Shown one piece after another: positions 1-10,982 of a stretch of DNA of 64,000 bases. Source of the DNA: an uncultured Acidobacteriaceae bacterium (lineage in GTDB: Bacteria > Acidobacteriota > Terriglobia > Terriglobales > Acidobacteriaceae); the NCBI GenBank assembly GCA_903911925.1, contig CAIWFH010000011.1, positions 53,741 to 117,740 of the forward strand, read 5' to 3'. The notes below the pieces were generated by a model that did no database searches, had not been told where the DNA came from, and saw only the letters and a list, made by a program, of their open reading frames with translations. How positions within the stretch are numbered: position 1 is the first letter of the stretch; each line of letters opens with the position of its first letter. The position numbers and the translations under genes were made by a program.

Positions 1-2439
1 AGCGCCATTGAAAGCCTGCGATGAGGAAGTGCCGGTGACGGGCAGGCTGTTGAGCGCGGCAAGCGAGTCAACCTTGTATTGCGGAGTCTGGATGGCCACG
101 TTGTAGGTGACGCCGCTTCTGGGGTCCAGATAGAAGTTGGGGCTGGTCTGAAAGCTTCCGCTGAGTGCCACGAGCAGGCTCTGGGCCACATCTCTCTGGG
201 TGAGGCCGATAGCCTGGGCGCGGGTGCGGTCAACGTCCACGGTGAGCTTGGGATAGTCAAATGCCTGCTGGATGCGGACGTCGGCGGCGCCGGGGATGTA
301 GCGAATCTCGTCGGTGATGCGCTCTGCAAGGGCCCGGTTGCCGTAGAGATTGGGCCCGACGATTTGAATGTCGATTGGCGCCGAGAGTCCGAAGTTGAGA
401 ATCTGGGTGACGATGTCGACCGGAAGCACGTAAAAGATGACGCCGGGATACTGGCGGACCAGCACCGCGCGCAGCTTTTCGACGTAATCGGCGGTGGGGT
501 GGTGGTCCCTGGTCAACTGCACCTGGATGTCGGCGTCTCCCGGGCCAATGGGCGCCGAAGTGGAATAGGTGAGGTTCAGGCTGGAGTAGGGCAGGCCGAT
601 GTTATCGACGATGGTGACCACTTCATCGGCCGGGACATTCTGGCGGATGGTGGCGTCGATGTGGTCGCAAAGCGCGGCTGTCTCTTCAATGCGCGTGCCA
701 GTGCGGGCGCGCACGTGAATCTTGAACTGGCCGGAGTCGACCGCGGGAAAAAAGTCCTGGCCCAGCCAGGGCACCAGAATCGCGATGGAACCGACCGCGA
801 AGACCATGAAGAGGATGATGAAGACTACTGCGTGGTCAACGCACAAGGTGAGCAGGCTGAGGTAGCCGCGCTTGAACGCGTCAAAGAACGATTCGAAGCC
901 GCGCTGGAAGGCGACAAAGGGATTGCGGCTGGTGCGCTTGCGTGCCAGTTCGTTGTCGTCGTGCTCCTTGAGCAGGTACTTGGCCATGGTGGGCACCAGC
1001 GTACGAGAGAGGAAGTAGCTGGCGAGCATGGCAAAGACCACCGCCTCGGCCATGGGGACGAAGAGGTATTTGGCCACACCGCTCAAGAAGAACATGGGGA
1101 CGAAGACGATGCAGATGGAGATGGTGGAAACGAAAGCGGGGATGGCAATCTGCGCCGAGCCGTCGAGGATGGATTGCTCGAGTTCCTTGCCGGCTTCGAG
1201 GTTGCGGTTGATGTTTTCGATAGCCACGGTGGCGTCGTCGACCAGGATGCCGACAGCCAGAGCCATGCCGCCCAAGGTCATGATGTTGATGGTTTCGTGC
1301 AGCATGGCCAGCACGCTGAGCGAGGTGAGAATGGAGAGCGGAATGGAAACCGCGATGATGACCGTGGAACGAAAACTGCCCAGGAAGACCAGGATCATGA
1401 TGGCGGTGAGGCAGGCAGCGATAATGGCTTCGCGCACCACGCCGTTAATGGCCCCGCGCACAAAAATCGACTGATCGGAGAGCGGATTGATCTGCAACTG
1501 GGGTGGCAGCTGGCCCTTGATGTCGATGAGCTTTTTCTGGACGCCCCTGATGATGTCGAGCGTGGAGGCCGCGCCGATTTTCATGATGTTCATGACGACG
1601 CCGCGGGCGCCGTCGACGCGGACGATGTTGGTCTGCGGCGTGTTGCCGTCGCGCACGTGGGCCACGTCGCGAACATAGATGATGGCGCCGTTGGAGGTTT
1701 TGATGGGCAGGTTGTTCAGCTCATCGATGACGGTAGGCGCGGAATTGGTTTCGACGGCGTACTCGTAGCGGTCGATCTTCATGGTGCCGGAGGGCGCGAC
1801 GATATTTTGAGCCGTGAATGCGTTGACCACGTCGATAGGCGAGAGGCCCCTGGCCTGCAAGGCTGAAAGATCGAGATCCACCTGAACCGTGCGTTGCTTG
1901 CCGCCATAGGGGAACGGCGAATACGCGCCCTCGACAGTGGCCAGCTGAACACGGATGGTGTTCTGGCCCAGATCGTTCAATTGCTGTTCGTTCAGGCCTT
2001 TGCCGGAGAGGCCCAGTTGCAGCACAGGCACGCTGGAGGCGTTGTACTGGATGATGAAGGGCGGCGTGGTGCCTTGCGGCAGGGTGCGCAACACCACCTG
2101 GTTGACGGCGGTGATCTGGGCCACGGCGTTGGCCACGTTGACGTTCGGCTGGAAGAAGATTTTGATGATGCCGGTGCCGTTGTAGGATTGCGACTCGATG
2201 TGCTCGATGTCGTTGACCGTGGAGGTCATGATGCGCTCGCTGGAGAAAACGAAGCGGGTCGAAATCTCCTGCGCGGAGAGGCCGGTATAGCCCCAGAGCA
2301 CGGCAACGACTGGAATGTCGATATTGGGAAAGATATCGGTCGGCATCGATAGGATGCTGAAGGCGCCGGATATCAGGATCAGCAGCGCGAATACGACAAA
2401 GGTATAAGGCCGCCGCAGGGCAAGCCGGACAATCCACAT
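1..2439 (-). CDS. RND efflux permease, AcrB/MdtB type (3' end beyond window)
   Basis: Reading the minus strand from the ATG at 2437-2439 gives 813 codons with no stop up to the window edge, so the C-terminal fifth or so is missing. The protein begins MWIVRLALRRPYTFV, typical of HAE-1 family RND proton antiporters: first membrane helix, periplasmic porter domain, then a helix bundle. The helix-4 proton-relay motif is visible as GILVDDATVAIENI. A purine-rich AGGAGCGAG lies upstream of the ATG. No membrane-fusion gene is joined to it on this strand within the window; the only one visible belongs to the divergent operon 660 bp away. It probably exports drugs or small lipophiles across the inner membrane, but the substrate cannot be read from sequence. 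Confidence 0.93.
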   Translation of the reverse strand, partial: MWIVRLALRRPYTFVVFALLILISGAFSILSMPTDIFPNIDIPVVAVLWGYTGLSAQEISTRFVFSSERIMTSTVNDIEHIESQSYNGTGIIKIFFQPNVNVANAVAQITAVNQVVLRTLPQGTTPPFIIQYNASSVPVLQLGLSGKGLNEQQLNDLGQNTIRVQLATVEGAYSPFPYGGKQRTVQVDLDLSALQARGLSPIDVVNAFTAQNIVAPSGTMKIDRYEYAVETNSAPTVIDELNNLPIKTSNGAIIYVRDVAHVRDGNTPQTNIVRVDGARGVVMNIMKIGAASTLDIIRGVQKKLIDIKGQLPPQLQINPLSDQSIFVRGAINGVVREAIIAACLTAIMILVFLGSFRSTVIIAVSIPLSILTSLSVLAMLHETINIMTLGGMALAVGILVDDATVAIENINRNLEAGKELEQSILDGSAQIAIPAFVSTISICIVFVPMFFLSGVAKYLFVPMAEAVVFAMLASYFLSRTLVPTMAKYLLKEHDDNELARKRTSRNPFVAFQRGFESFFDAFKRGYLSLLTLCVDHAVVFIILFMVFAVGSIAILVPWLGQDFFPAVDSGQFKIHVRARTGTRIEETAALCDHIDATIRQNVPADEVVTIVDNIGLPYSSLNLTYSTSAPIGPGDADIQVQLTRDHHPTADYVEKLRAVLVRQYPGVIFYVLPVDIVTQILNFGLSAPIDIQIVGPNLYGNRALAERITDEIRYIPGAADVRIQQAFDYPKLTVDVDRTRAQAIGLTQRDVAQSLLVALSGSFQTSPNFYLDPRSGVTYNVAIQTPQYKVDSLAALNSLPVTGTSSSQAFNGA

Positions 2440-3099
2440 AAGGCTGGTACTCGCTCCTGAACCGTCTCTTGCGAGACAGGCTCACCGGGTTCCGGGGACC
2501 GGCGGCGTAACCGCCGAGACCCATTTCTGCTTGAAACTACAATGGTAGTCGAACAGGGGTGCAAACGGCGCGTCATTACAAGAGAATGGGGGATAACCTT
2601 AAGCCACCCTTAAGACGCTCTGGAGTGGGCAGGAGATTCAGAGAACGGCTGAACATGGCAAAGAGAAAGGCCCCTTCGAACCACATTGCAATTTAGTCGA
2701 TTCAGCGTAGCTTAATCAACCTTGATATAGGCTTTCCGCATGCCGGTGCGAGTTCACTCAAACACAATCAACAACGCGAAGGTTCAGCGCGGTTGGTGGG
2801 ATGAGATAGTCGCTCGGCGAGATTCAGCGTCAAACTGTCTTTGGAGCAAGTGAGGCTGATCGTGCCCAGGGAGGGCTCTGCTCGCTTACAATGGACGCGA
2901 CCTCAAATGGGGACAACGAGGCTCTTGTTCGATATCTTCGGGAGCCGGACCGTGGCCGCGCGGCGGTCGAAACCTTTAAGTAAACCGAATCGTCCTTAGA
3001 AACGTAGGCGGGGTAGTTTGACCCTTTTTCAGGGTCCTTGCTGCATGGTTGCCCTTGAGTGGGTATTCACACAATTGAAAACGACTGGAAACGACATTT
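2440..3099. other. Divergent intergenic region between two efflux units
   Basis: This 660-bp gap has no convincing gene. At 2463-2476 there is a small hairpin (GTCTC/GAGAC), and at about 2490-2520 a GC-rich segment with GGCGG/CCGCC arms. Both lie in the leader of the minus-strand permease and resemble a decayed copy of the palindromes described elsewhere. GACCCT/AGGGTC arms occur at about 3019-3035. The region must hold promoters for both efflux units, but I could not fix a -35/-10 pair. Confidence 0.5.
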
Positions 3100-4440
3100 A
3101 TGGCATTTGAAGGCACTCCGGAATCCCATCTGAGCGTAGACACCGCAATTGAGCCGCCACCGGCCCGCAAGGGGAAGTGGATTCGCATCCTGGTGTACCT
3201 GGTGCTGATTTGCGCTTTGGGTTTTATTGTGTGGCGGATTCACCAAAATCAGTTGCAGACGGCGGCCAACAGTGCCGCCCAGGCAGCAGCATTGATGGGC
3301 CGTCCGGTGCCTGTGCAGGTGACGGCAGTGGAACAAAAGCCGATGCCGATCTTCCTGACCGCGCTGGGTACGGTAACGCCTTACATGAGCGTGACCGTTA
3401 AGGCGCGGGTGAACGGCGAATTGTTGCCGGTGAAGTTCACAGAAGGCCAGCAGGTGAAGCAGGGCGAGACGATCATGGTGATCGACCCCCGGCCCTACAA
3501 GGCCGCTCTTGACCAAGCCAAAGGCACACTGGCCCATGACGAGGCGCTGCTGAAGAACGCCCAGGCGGAATACAACCGCTACAAGGCGCTCTACGACGCC
3601 GGTGTGGTTTCAAAGGAAACGATGGAGACCGACCGGGCCACGCAGGGCCAGTACGAGGGCGCCATCGAGTCAGACAAGGCGGCGATTGAGACAGCCCAGC
3701 TGCAACTGAACTGGTGCACCATCCAGTCGCCGATCAACGGCCGCATTGGTTTGAGGCTGGTGGATCCGGGGAACATAATTACCGCCAACACCACCAACCT
3801 GGTGATCATCAACCAGTTCCAGCCCATGTCCGTGTATTTCACGCTGCCTGAGAATCAGCTTCCGCAGGTGCTGCACAAGCTGGCCGCGGAGCGCCGCCTG
3901 CCGGTGGACGCGTACGACCGGGGCGACGTGCAAAAACTGGCTTCGGGCCTACTGCTGACTGCCGACAACACCATCGACACCACCACTGGAACCGCCAAGC
4001 TGAAAGCGGTCTTCGACAACAAGGACAACGTACTTTTTCCCAACCAGTTTGTGAACATCCACCTGGTGCTTGAGGACAGGCCCAACGCGCTGGTGGTTCC
4101 GTCGGCGGCGATTCAGACCGGGCTGCAGGGCTCGTTTGTGTGGGTTGTGGATACCGACGCCAAGGGCGCGGCAACCTCTCGCATTCAACCGGTGAAGGTA
4201 GCGCTGGCCGAGGGGCAGATGACGATTGTGGACAGCGGACTGCAGGCCGGGCAGAAGGTCGTGGTGGACGGCGCGGATCGCCTGCGGCCGGGACAGATTG
4301 TGACTGCCAACGCGGCCAGGCAGCGGACCGGACAGGCAGGCCAGGCACCGGCAGCCAATCCGTTTGCTGCTGCTCCCGCGCCGGAGGCGCCAACCGGTAA
4401 AACGAACGGCAAGAGCAACGACAAGAGGGAAAAGCAGTGA
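3100..4440 (+). CDS. RND efflux membrane-fusion (periplasmic adaptor) protein, MdtA-like
   Basis: 446 residues. A short cytoplasmic N-terminus is followed by one membrane anchor (about residues 28-46, [15 protein letters not shown]). Next come the biotinyl-lipoyl half-motif, an alpha-helical hairpin rich in Ala/Gln/Glu ([19 protein letters not shown]), the second lipoyl half ([20 protein letters not shown]) and beta-barrel/membrane-proximal domains. This is the order found in HlyD/MdtA adaptors. The tail is low complexity (Ala/Pro, then Lys/Asn). It should bridge the RND pumps encoded downstream to an outer-membrane channel; no TolC-type gene is in the window. The stop overlaps the next start by four bases, so the genes are translationally coupled. 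Confidence 0.95.
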   Translation: MAFEGTPESHLSVDTAIEPPPARKGKWIRILVYLVLICALGFIVWRIHQNQLQTAANSAAQAAALMGRPVPVQVTAVEQKPMPIFLTALGTVTPYMSVTVKARVNGELLPVKFTEGQQVKQGETIMVIDPRPYKAALDQAKGTLAHDEALLKNAQAEYNRYKALYDAGVVSKETMETDRATQGQYEGAIESDKAAIETAQLQLNWCTIQSPINGRIGLRLVDPGNIITANTTNLVIINQFQPMSVYFTLPENQLPQVLHKLAAERRLPVDAYDRGDVQKLASGLLLTADNTIDTTTGTAKLKAVFDNKDNVLFPNQFVNIHLVLEDRPNALVVPSAAIQTGLQGSFVWVVDTDAKGAATSRIQPVKVALAEGQMTIVDSGLQAGQKVVVDGADRLRPGQIVTANAARQRTGQAGQAPAANPFAAAPAPEAPTGKTNGKSNDKREKQ

Positions 4441-7400
4441 GCCTGAGTCCTTCCCGGCCTTTCATTCTGCGCCCGGTAGCGACCTCGCTGCTGATGGCGG
4501 CCATTCTGCTGGCGGGCGCTGTGGGCTACCAGCAGTTGCCGGTCTCCGCTCTGCCCGAAGTGGACTACCCGATCATCCAGGTGCTGACGTTCTATCCCGG
4601 CGCCGGGCCGGAAGTTATGGCCTCGTCGGTTACGGCGCCCCTCGAACGGCAGTTCGGGCAGATGCCGGGACTGAAGCAAATGACCTCAGTCAGTTCAGGC
4701 GGCGGCTCGGTGATTACGCTCGAGTTCAACCTTGACGAAAACATCGATGTGGCCGAGCAGGAGGTGCAGGCGGCCATCAATGGGGCCAACAGTTTTTTGC
4801 CCCAGGACTTGCCCAATCCGCCCATCTATAGCAAGGTGAACCCGGCCGACGCGCCGATCATGACGCTGGCCCTTTACTCTGACTCTCTGCCGCTGGACAA
4901 GATTGAAGATGCGGCCGACACCAACCTGGCGCAGAAGGTTTCGCAGGTGACGGGCGTTGGCCTGGTGTCGATTGCCGGCGGGCAAAAGCCTTCGGTGCGC
5001 ATTCAGGCCAACCCGTCGCAGCTTGCGGCTTACAACCTGAGCATGGAAGACCTGCGCACGGCGGTTGCCGCAGCCAACGTGGACCAGGCCAAGGGCACGC
5101 TGAACGGCAGCCGGCAGTCCTACACCATCGGCGCGAACGATCAGCTTATTTCCGGCGACGATTACAAGCCGGTGATCATTGCCTATCGCAACGGCGCCGC
5201 TGTGCGGGCGTCCGATGTGGCCACCATTGTGGACGCAGCGGAAAACAACCAGCAGGCCGCCTGGATGAACCGCCAGCCGGCGGTGATCGTCAACATCCAG
5301 CGGCAGCCGGGCGCCAACATTATCGCGGTGGTAGACCGCATCCACAAACTGCTGCCCCAGTTGCAGGCCAGCCTTCCGGCTTCGGTGCAAGTGAAGGTGC
5401 TGACCGATCGCACGGTTACCATTCGCGCCTCGGTACGGGATGTCGAATTTGAATTGATGCTTACCATCGCCCTGGTGGTGATGGTGATCTTTCTGTTCCT
5501 GCGCAACCTGGCTGCCACCATTATTCCCTCAGTGGCAGTGCCTCTTTCGATTATCGGCACTTTCGGCGTGATGTACCTGCTGGGCTATAGCTTGAACAAC
5601 CTGACGCTGATGGCGCTGACCATTTCGACAGGCTTTGTTGTGGACGACGCCATCGTGATGATCGAAAACATCTCGCGATTCATCGAAGAAGGCGACAGCC
5701 CGATGAGAGCGGCGCTGAAAGGCAGTGAACAGATCGGCTTCACCATCATGTCGCTGACCGTCTCGCTGATCGCAGTGCTGATCCCGCTGCTGTTCATGAG
5801 CGACGTGGTGGGCAAGCTGTTCCGCGAGTTCGCGGTTACGCTGGCGGTGACGATTCTGGTTTCAGCGTTTGTTTCGCTGACGTTGACGCCGATGATGTGT
5901 TCGCGCATCTTGCAGGACAAGAAGACTGCCAAGCAGACTCGTTTCTACTACTGGTCAGAAAAGGTATTCAACGCCGTGATCGCCTGGTACGGGCGGACGC
6001 TGCGGGTTGTGTTGCGTTTTCGATTTATTACCCTGCTGGTGACCATCGGGACGCTGGTCGCTACCGTGCTTCTGTTCCTGATTGTGCCCAAGGGATTCTT
6101 CCCGGTTCAAGATACGGGCGTGATCCTTGGCATCAGCGAAGCGCCGCAGACGGTGAGCTTCGGGAGCATGGCCACGCGGCAGCAAAAGCTCGTTGACGTG
6201 CTTCTGCAGGACCCAGCCGTGGACAACATTTCGTCGTTCATCGGGGTGGATGGAACCAACACCACCTTGAACTCGGGACGCATCCAGATCAACCTGAAGC
6301 CGCTTGATGTGCGCAAGATCTCGGCGACCGAAGTGATCCGCCGCCTGCAGCCCAAGCTGGAAAGCGTCGAAGGCATTCAGCTGTTTCTGCAGCCGTTGCA
6401 GGACCTGACGGTGGAAGATCGCGTGAGCCGCACCGAATTCCAGTATTCCTTGGAAGACCCGGACCAGGCGGAACTGGCCAGGTACACGCGGCTGATGGTC
6501 ACTGAATTGGGGAAGGAATCCGTGGTCACCGACGTAGCCAGCGACCTGCAGGACCAGGGCTTGGGCGCAAAGCTGGTGATCGACCGCGATACGGCCGCAC
6601 GGTTGGGCATCGCCATGGCCGACGTGGACAACACCCTCTACGACGCATTTGGACAACGCCAGGTTTCTACCATCTTTACCCAGCTCAACCAGTACCACGT
6701 GGTGATGGAAGTGGGACAAAACTTTCAGACCGACCCCACCACGCTGAACAATCTTTATGTGAAGTCTGCCAACGGCACGCAGGTTCCACTGGCCATGGTG
6801 GCGCACTGGGAGCAGTCGAAATCCCAGCTTTCCATCGGCCACCAGGGCCAGTTCCCTTCCACGGTTGTCAGCTTCAACCTGGCGCCGGGCAAGGCGCTGG
6901 GCGACGCCGTGACCGCAGTCAAGCGCGTGGAGCAGCGGATCAACATGCCGGTGGCCATCAATGCCAGCTTCCAGGGCACCGCGGCGGCGTTTCAGACTTC
7001 GCTAGCCAACGAACCGCTTCTCATCCTGGCCGCGCTGATCACCGTTTACATTGTGCTGGGCGTGCTCTACGAGAGCTACATTCACCCCATCACCATCATT
7101 TCGTCCCTGCCCTCTGCGGGCGTGGGCGCGCTTTTGGCGCTGCTGATTACGCGGGTGGAGTTCAGCGTGATTGCGCTGATCGGCATCATTCTGCTGATCG
7201 GAATTGTGCAGAAGAACGCCATCATGATGATCGACTTTGCCCTGCAGGCCGAACGCAACGAGGGCAAGTCGCCCGAGGATGCCATCTTCCAGGCTTGCCA
7301 ACTGCGCTTCAGGCCCATCCTCATGACGACGATGGCTGCGCTGCTGGGCGGGTTGCCGCTGGCTCTGGGCGGCGGCGTGGGCGCCGAGTTGCGCGAGCCG

Positions 7401-7556
7401 TTGGGCATCACCATCGTCGGCGGACTGATTTTCTCGCAGATGCTTACTCTTTACACCGTGCCGGTGATCTATCTCTACTTTGACAAGCTGGCGCAGCGCA
7501 TGAAGCCGCGGGTGATTACCAGCAGCTACTTGAAAGAGACGGCCAGCGCGGATTGA
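4437..7556 (+). CDS. RND efflux permease, MdtB-like
   Basis: 1039 residues, full length for an HAE-1 pump. It starts at a GTG overlapping the adaptor stop (GTGA). Visible features are [20 protein letters not shown] as the first helix, VDYPIIQV after it, the proton-relay motif [14 protein letters not shown] in helix 4, and a C-terminal half beginning [11 protein letters not shown]. The repeated two-half architecture is intact, with periplasmic porter and docking segments in each half. Together with the next permease it resembles MdtB/MdtC, where two different permeases form a heteromeric trimer; this pairing is inferred from order and similarity. Confidence 0.95.
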   Translation: MSLSPSRPFILRPVATSLLMAAILLAGAVGYQQLPVSALPEVDYPIIQVLTFYPGAGPEVMASSVTAPLERQFGQMPGLKQMTSVSSGGGSVITLEFNLDENIDVAEQEVQAAINGANSFLPQDLPNPPIYSKVNPADAPIMTLALYSDSLPLDKIEDAADTNLAQKVSQVTGVGLVSIAGGQKPSVRIQANPSQLAAYNLSMEDLRTAVAAANVDQAKGTLNGSRQSYTIGANDQLISGDDYKPVIIAYRNGAAVRASDVATIVDAAENNQQAAWMNRQPAVIVNIQRQPGANIIAVVDRIHKLLPQLQASLPASVQVKVLTDRTVTIRASVRDVEFELMLTIALVVMVIFLFLRNLAATIIPSVAVPLSIIGTFGVMYLLGYSLNNLTLMALTISTGFVVDDAIVMIENISRFIEEGDSPMRAALKGSEQIGFTIMSLTVSLIAVLIPLLFMSDVVGKLFREFAVTLAVTILVSAFVSLTLTPMMCSRILQDKKTAKQTRFYYWSEKVFNAVIAWYGRTLRVVLRFRFITLLVTIGTLVATVLLFLIVPKGFFPVQDTGVILGISEAPQTVSFGSMATRQQKLVDVLLQDPAVDNISSFIGVDGTNTTLNSGRIQINLKPLDVRKISATEVIRRLQPKLESVEGIQLFLQPLQDLTVEDRVSRTEFQYSLEDPDQAELARYTRLMVTELGKESVVTDVASDLQDQGLGAKLVIDRDTAARLGIAMADVDNTLYDAFGQRQVSTIFTQLNQYHVVMEVGQNFQTDPTTLNNLYVKSANGTQVPLAMVAHWEQSKSQLSIGHQGQFPSTVVSFNLAPGKALGDAVTAVKRVEQRINMPVAINASFQGTAAAFQTSLANEPLLILAALITVYIVLGVLYESYIHPITIISSLPSAGVGALLALLITRVEFSVIALIGIILLIGIVQKNAIMMIDFALQAERNEGKSPEDAIFQACQLRFRPILMTTMAALLGGLPLALGGGVGAELREPLGITIVGGLIFSQMLTLYTVPVIYLYFDKLAQRMKPRVITSSYLKETASAD

Positions 7557-7563
7557 CCAGGAC

Positions 7564-7628
7564 TTAGGGACCAGGGACTGAGGGAATAGCCGGGTTTCCC
7601 CGGTCTCGATTTTGAGACCGGGGAAACC
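7564..7628. repeat. Perfect 15-bp-stem palindrome (REP-like family member)
   Basis: Arms GGTTTCCCCGGTCTC (7593-7607) and GAGACCGGGGAAACC (7614-7628) are exactly complementary around a 6-nt loop. Just upstream (7567-7590) is a short segment, GGGACCAGGGACTGAGGGAA, related in reverse complement to the one inside the uvrC-like gene at 44967. The palindrome sits between two genes of one operon. It could therefore form a strong RNA stem that tunes expression of the second permease. There is no U-tract, so I do not call it a terminator. Confidence 0.85.
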
Positions 7629-7669
7629 TCGAACTTCGACGGCAACAAGTTTGGCAGGAACCGCGACTC

Positions 7670-10600
7670 ATGCATCTTTCCGCACCATTTATTCAGCGCC
7701 CGGTAGCGACCTCGCTGCTCAGCTTGGCACTTCTGCTGGCGGGTTCGGTGGCCTATTCAATCCTGCCTGTGGCCTCGCTGCCGAACGTCGACTTTCCGGT
7801 GATCGGCGTTGGTGCGGGACTGCCCGGCGCAAGTCCCGAGACCATGGCCTCGTCGGTAGCGACGCCGCTAGAGCGGCAGTTCGGACGCATCGCCGGCGTC
7901 AACCAGATGACTTCGACCAGTTCTCTGGGCTCATCGTCCGTGACGTTACAGTTTGACATCAACCGCGACATCGACGCGGCCGCGCGCGACGTGCAGGCCT
8001 CAATCAACGCGGCCCGCAGCCAGTTGCCTTCTTACCTGCCGCAGAATCCAAGCTACCGCAAAGCGAATCCGGCTGAAGCACCCATCCTGATTTTGACCTT
8101 GACCTCGGACGTGGAGACCAAGCGCCAAATCTACGACATGGCCGATTCCATCCTGTCGCAGAAAATCGCCCAGATCAAAGGCGTGGGACAGACATTTGTC
8201 GGCGGCAGTTCAAGCCCCGCGGTCCGCGTCGAGTTGAACCCCATGCAACTGGGCGCCAACGGCATCGGCCTCGACGCGGTACGCGCCGCGCTGGCCGGCT
8301 CCAACGCCAACCGCCCCAAAGGCGCATTTCAAAACACTGACAATCGCTGGCAAGTCAGCGACAACGACCAGATCTTCAAGGCCACCGACTACGCGCCCAT
8401 CATTGCCGGTTATAACAAAACGACAGGCGCGCCGGTGCGCATCTCCGATCTGGGCACCATCAGCGACGGCGTGGCCGATTTGCGCACCGCAGGCGTATCG
8501 GGCATCAACATGCCGGGCCAGCCCGCCGGCCAGTTGAAAGACGCCATTCTCATCGTCATCTTCAAGATTCCCGGCGCCAACGTCATTGATACCGTGGATG
8601 CCGTGATGGCTGAGATGCCCCGCCTGCAGGCCGCCATCCCGCCCACTATCAAGATCAACGTGGCCGTGGATCGCACCACCACGATTCGCGCCTCGGTGCA
8701 CGACGTTGAAATCTCGCTCATGATCAGCGTTCTGCTGGTTGTACTGGTCGTTTTCCTTTTCCTCCGCGAAGTTTGGGCCACCATCATTCCCTCTATCGCT
8801 GTGCCCCTTTCTTTGTTGGGCACATTTGGCGTGATGTACCTGGTGGGCTACACCATCGACAATCTCTCGCTGATGGCGCTCACCATTGCCACGGGATTCG
8901 TGGTGGATGACGCCATTGTGGTCATCGAAAACATTACCCGCTATCTCGAGATGGGAGATACTCCCTTCGATGCAGCAATGAAGGGCTCGAAGGAAATCGG
9001 CTTCACCGTGCTCTCAATGAGCACGTCGCTGATAGCCGTCTTTATCCCGATCCTGTTGATGGGCGGCATCGTCGGCAAGCTCTTCCGCGAGTTCGCCGTT
9101 ACGCTCTCGGTGGCCATTGCGGTTTCGCTGCTGGTGTCGCTCACCACCACCCCCATGCTGTGCGCGAAGTTTCTCAAGTCGCGGGATGAGAGCCGCCATG
9201 GCCGCCTCTATCGCGCCAGTGAACGAATCTTCCAATCGGCTCACAGCGAATACGCCAGGGCTTTGCGCTGGGTATTGCGCCACCAGGTGCTGATACTCTG
9301 CGTGGCTATCGGCACCGCGGCATTGAATATCTACCTTTACATGATTGTTCCCAAGGGTCTCTTTCCGCAGCAAGACACGGGGCGAATGGGCGGCAGAACC
9401 ATGGCGGCGCAGGACATCGCCTTCCCGGCCATGCGCGACAAACAACGCGATCTGGCGCAGATGGTGCTCGACGATCCGGCGATACTTTCGGTTACGGCCT
9501 TTGTGGGCGGCGGCGGTCCGGGCGGCGGCAGCACCAATATCGGAAACATGTTTGTCGCTCTGAAACCGCTCCGCGAGCGGGATTATCGGCCCTACTCCGA
9601 CGATTTGGCCGGTCGACTTCAAAAGACGCTCCATTTGCACCCGGACCACGTTTCTGCCGATGATGTGGTCAATCGTCTGCGGCGCAAGCTCACTAGCGTG
9701 CCCGGCGCTACGCTTTTTCTCCAGTCCCAGCAGGACATTCAGATCGGCGGACGCGGCGCCGCGGCGCAATACCAATACACACTCTCTGAAGAAAACATTA
9801 CAGAACTGAACGCCTATGCGCCGCAGCTGATGGCCAGGATGCGAGCCATGCCAGAGTTGCGCGACGTCTCCAGCGACCAGCAGAATCAGGGACTCTCAGC
9901 CATGCTGGTAATCGATCGCGACAGCGCTTCAAGGCTTGGAGTTAGTATCGCCTCAATTGACAACGTGCTCTACGATGCATTTGGCCAACGCGAAGTCTCC
10001 ACCATGTACACGGGATTGAACCAGTATTTCGTCGTGATGGAAGTGGACCCGCAGTACCAGTTGAGCCCCGATGCGTTGAACGGCATTTTCGTCAAGTCGT
10101 CCACCGGCCAAATGGTGCCGCTTTCGACATTCGCAAAGTACGAGGCACGGCGGACGGCATTGCAGGTGAACCACCAGGGACAATACCCGGCCATCACTCT
10201 CACCTTCAACCTTGCGCCCAACGTAGCCCTGGGTCAGGCGGTTACCGCGCTGGAAAGTGTTCAGGCGCAGATGGGCATACCCTCTGCCATTCATGCGAGT
10301 TTCCAGGGCACGGCGCAAGCCTTCCAGGATTCGCTGAAGAGCGAGCTCTGGCTCGTTCTGGCCGCGGTCGTGGCTGTCTACATCGTGCTTGGCATTCTCT
10401 ATGAGAGCTTGATTCACCCATTGACCATCCTCTCCACCATCCCCCCGGCCGGTGTGGGCGCCTTCCTGGCTCTGCTGCTCACCGGTACCGAATTCAGCAT
10501 CATCGCACTGATAGGCATCATTCTCTTGATCGGCATTGTGAAAAAGAACGCCATCATGATGATCGATTTTGCCTTGCAGGCGGAGCGCGACCAGGGGCTG

Positions 10601-10885
10601 CCGCCGGTTGAAGCGATCTATCAATCGTGCCTGCTGCGCTTCAGGCCCATCATGATGACCACCATGGCGGCGCTTTTCGGCGGAATGCCGCTGGCCATCG
10701 GCATGGGGGTTGGCTCGGAATTGCGCAAGCCGCTGGGCATCACGATTGTGGGCGGCCTGCTTGTTTCGCAGATTCTCACCCTCTTCACAACACCGGTTGT
10801 CTATTTATTCTTCGACAAGCTGCAATGGAAGGTGATGAAACTGCGCAGGGTTGGCGTGGAGTTGGAAGAAGCAGCTGGGGATTGA
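7670..10885 (+). CDS. RND efflux permease, MdtC-like
   Basis: 1071 residues. Like its neighbour it begins with an [21 protein letters not shown] helix and has the helix-4 proton relay [14 protein letters not shown]; the second half starts VLRHQVLILCVAIG. It is clearly paralogous to the preceding permease (shared SYLKQ-less C-terminal half, shared [20 protein letters not shown] motif), and slightly longer, with a Gly-rich GGGGPGGGS loop in the second periplasmic region. It lies 113 bp downstream of the first pump gene, separated by the palindrome. It is probably the second subunit of a heteromeric drug/bile-type efflux complex; the substrate is unknown. Confidence 0.95.
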   Translation: MHLSAPFIQRPVATSLLSLALLLAGSVAYSILPVASLPNVDFPVIGVGAGLPGASPETMASSVATPLERQFGRIAGVNQMTSTSSLGSSSVTLQFDINRDIDAAARDVQASINAARSQLPSYLPQNPSYRKANPAEAPILILTLTSDVETKRQIYDMADSILSQKIAQIKGVGQTFVGGSSSPAVRVELNPMQLGANGIGLDAVRAALAGSNANRPKGAFQNTDNRWQVSDNDQIFKATDYAPIIAGYNKTTGAPVRISDLGTISDGVADLRTAGVSGINMPGQPAGQLKDAILIVIFKIPGANVIDTVDAVMAEMPRLQAAIPPTIKINVAVDRTTTIRASVHDVEISLMISVLLVVLVVFLFLREVWATIIPSIAVPLSLLGTFGVMYLVGYTIDNLSLMALTIATGFVVDDAIVVIENITRYLEMGDTPFDAAMKGSKEIGFTVLSMSTSLIAVFIPILLMGGIVGKLFREFAVTLSVAIAVSLLVSLTTTPMLCAKFLKSRDESRHGRLYRASERIFQSAHSEYARALRWVLRHQVLILCVAIGTAALNIYLYMIVPKGLFPQQDTGRMGGRTMAAQDIAFPAMRDKQRDLAQMVLDDPAILSVTAFVGGGGPGGGSTNIGNMFVALKPLRERDYRPYSDDLAGRLQKTLHLHPDHVSADDVVNRLRRKLTSVPGATLFLQSQQDIQIGGRGAAAQYQYTLSEENITELNAYAPQLMARMRAMPELRDVSSDQQNQGLSAMLVIDRDSASRLGVSIASIDNVLYDAFGQREVSTMYTGLNQYFVVMEVDPQYQLSPDALNGIFVKSSTGQMVPLSTFAKYEARRTALQVNHQGQYPAITLTFNLAPNVALGQAVTALESVQAQMGIPSAIHASFQGTAQAFQDSLKSELWLVLAAVVAVYIVLGILYESLIHPLTILSTIPPAGVGAFLALLLTGTEFSIIALIGIILLIGIVKKNAIMMIDFALQAERDQGLPPVEAIYQSCLLRFRPIMMTTMAALFGGMPLAIGMGVGSELRKPLGITIVGGLLVSQILTLFTTPVVYLFFDKLQWKVMKLRRVGVELEEAAGD

Positions 10886-10982
10886 TGAACGCAGTTCACA
10901 GTTCGTAGTTCGAAGTTCTCAGGTTGCCGTCAGGCGTAACGGATTCCAGTAGTATGATTTTGCCCAAGTAAGAGTGCATGTT

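Noticed and set aside
79..1866. Long plus-strand open frame opposite the RND permease
   Set aside because: It is the antisense shadow of a gene with clear RND motifs; the product is Gly/Asp/His-rich with no domain.
3019..3035. GACCCT/AGGGTC hairpin as a terminator
   Set aside because: Only six base pairs, with no U-tract and no gene ending just before it.
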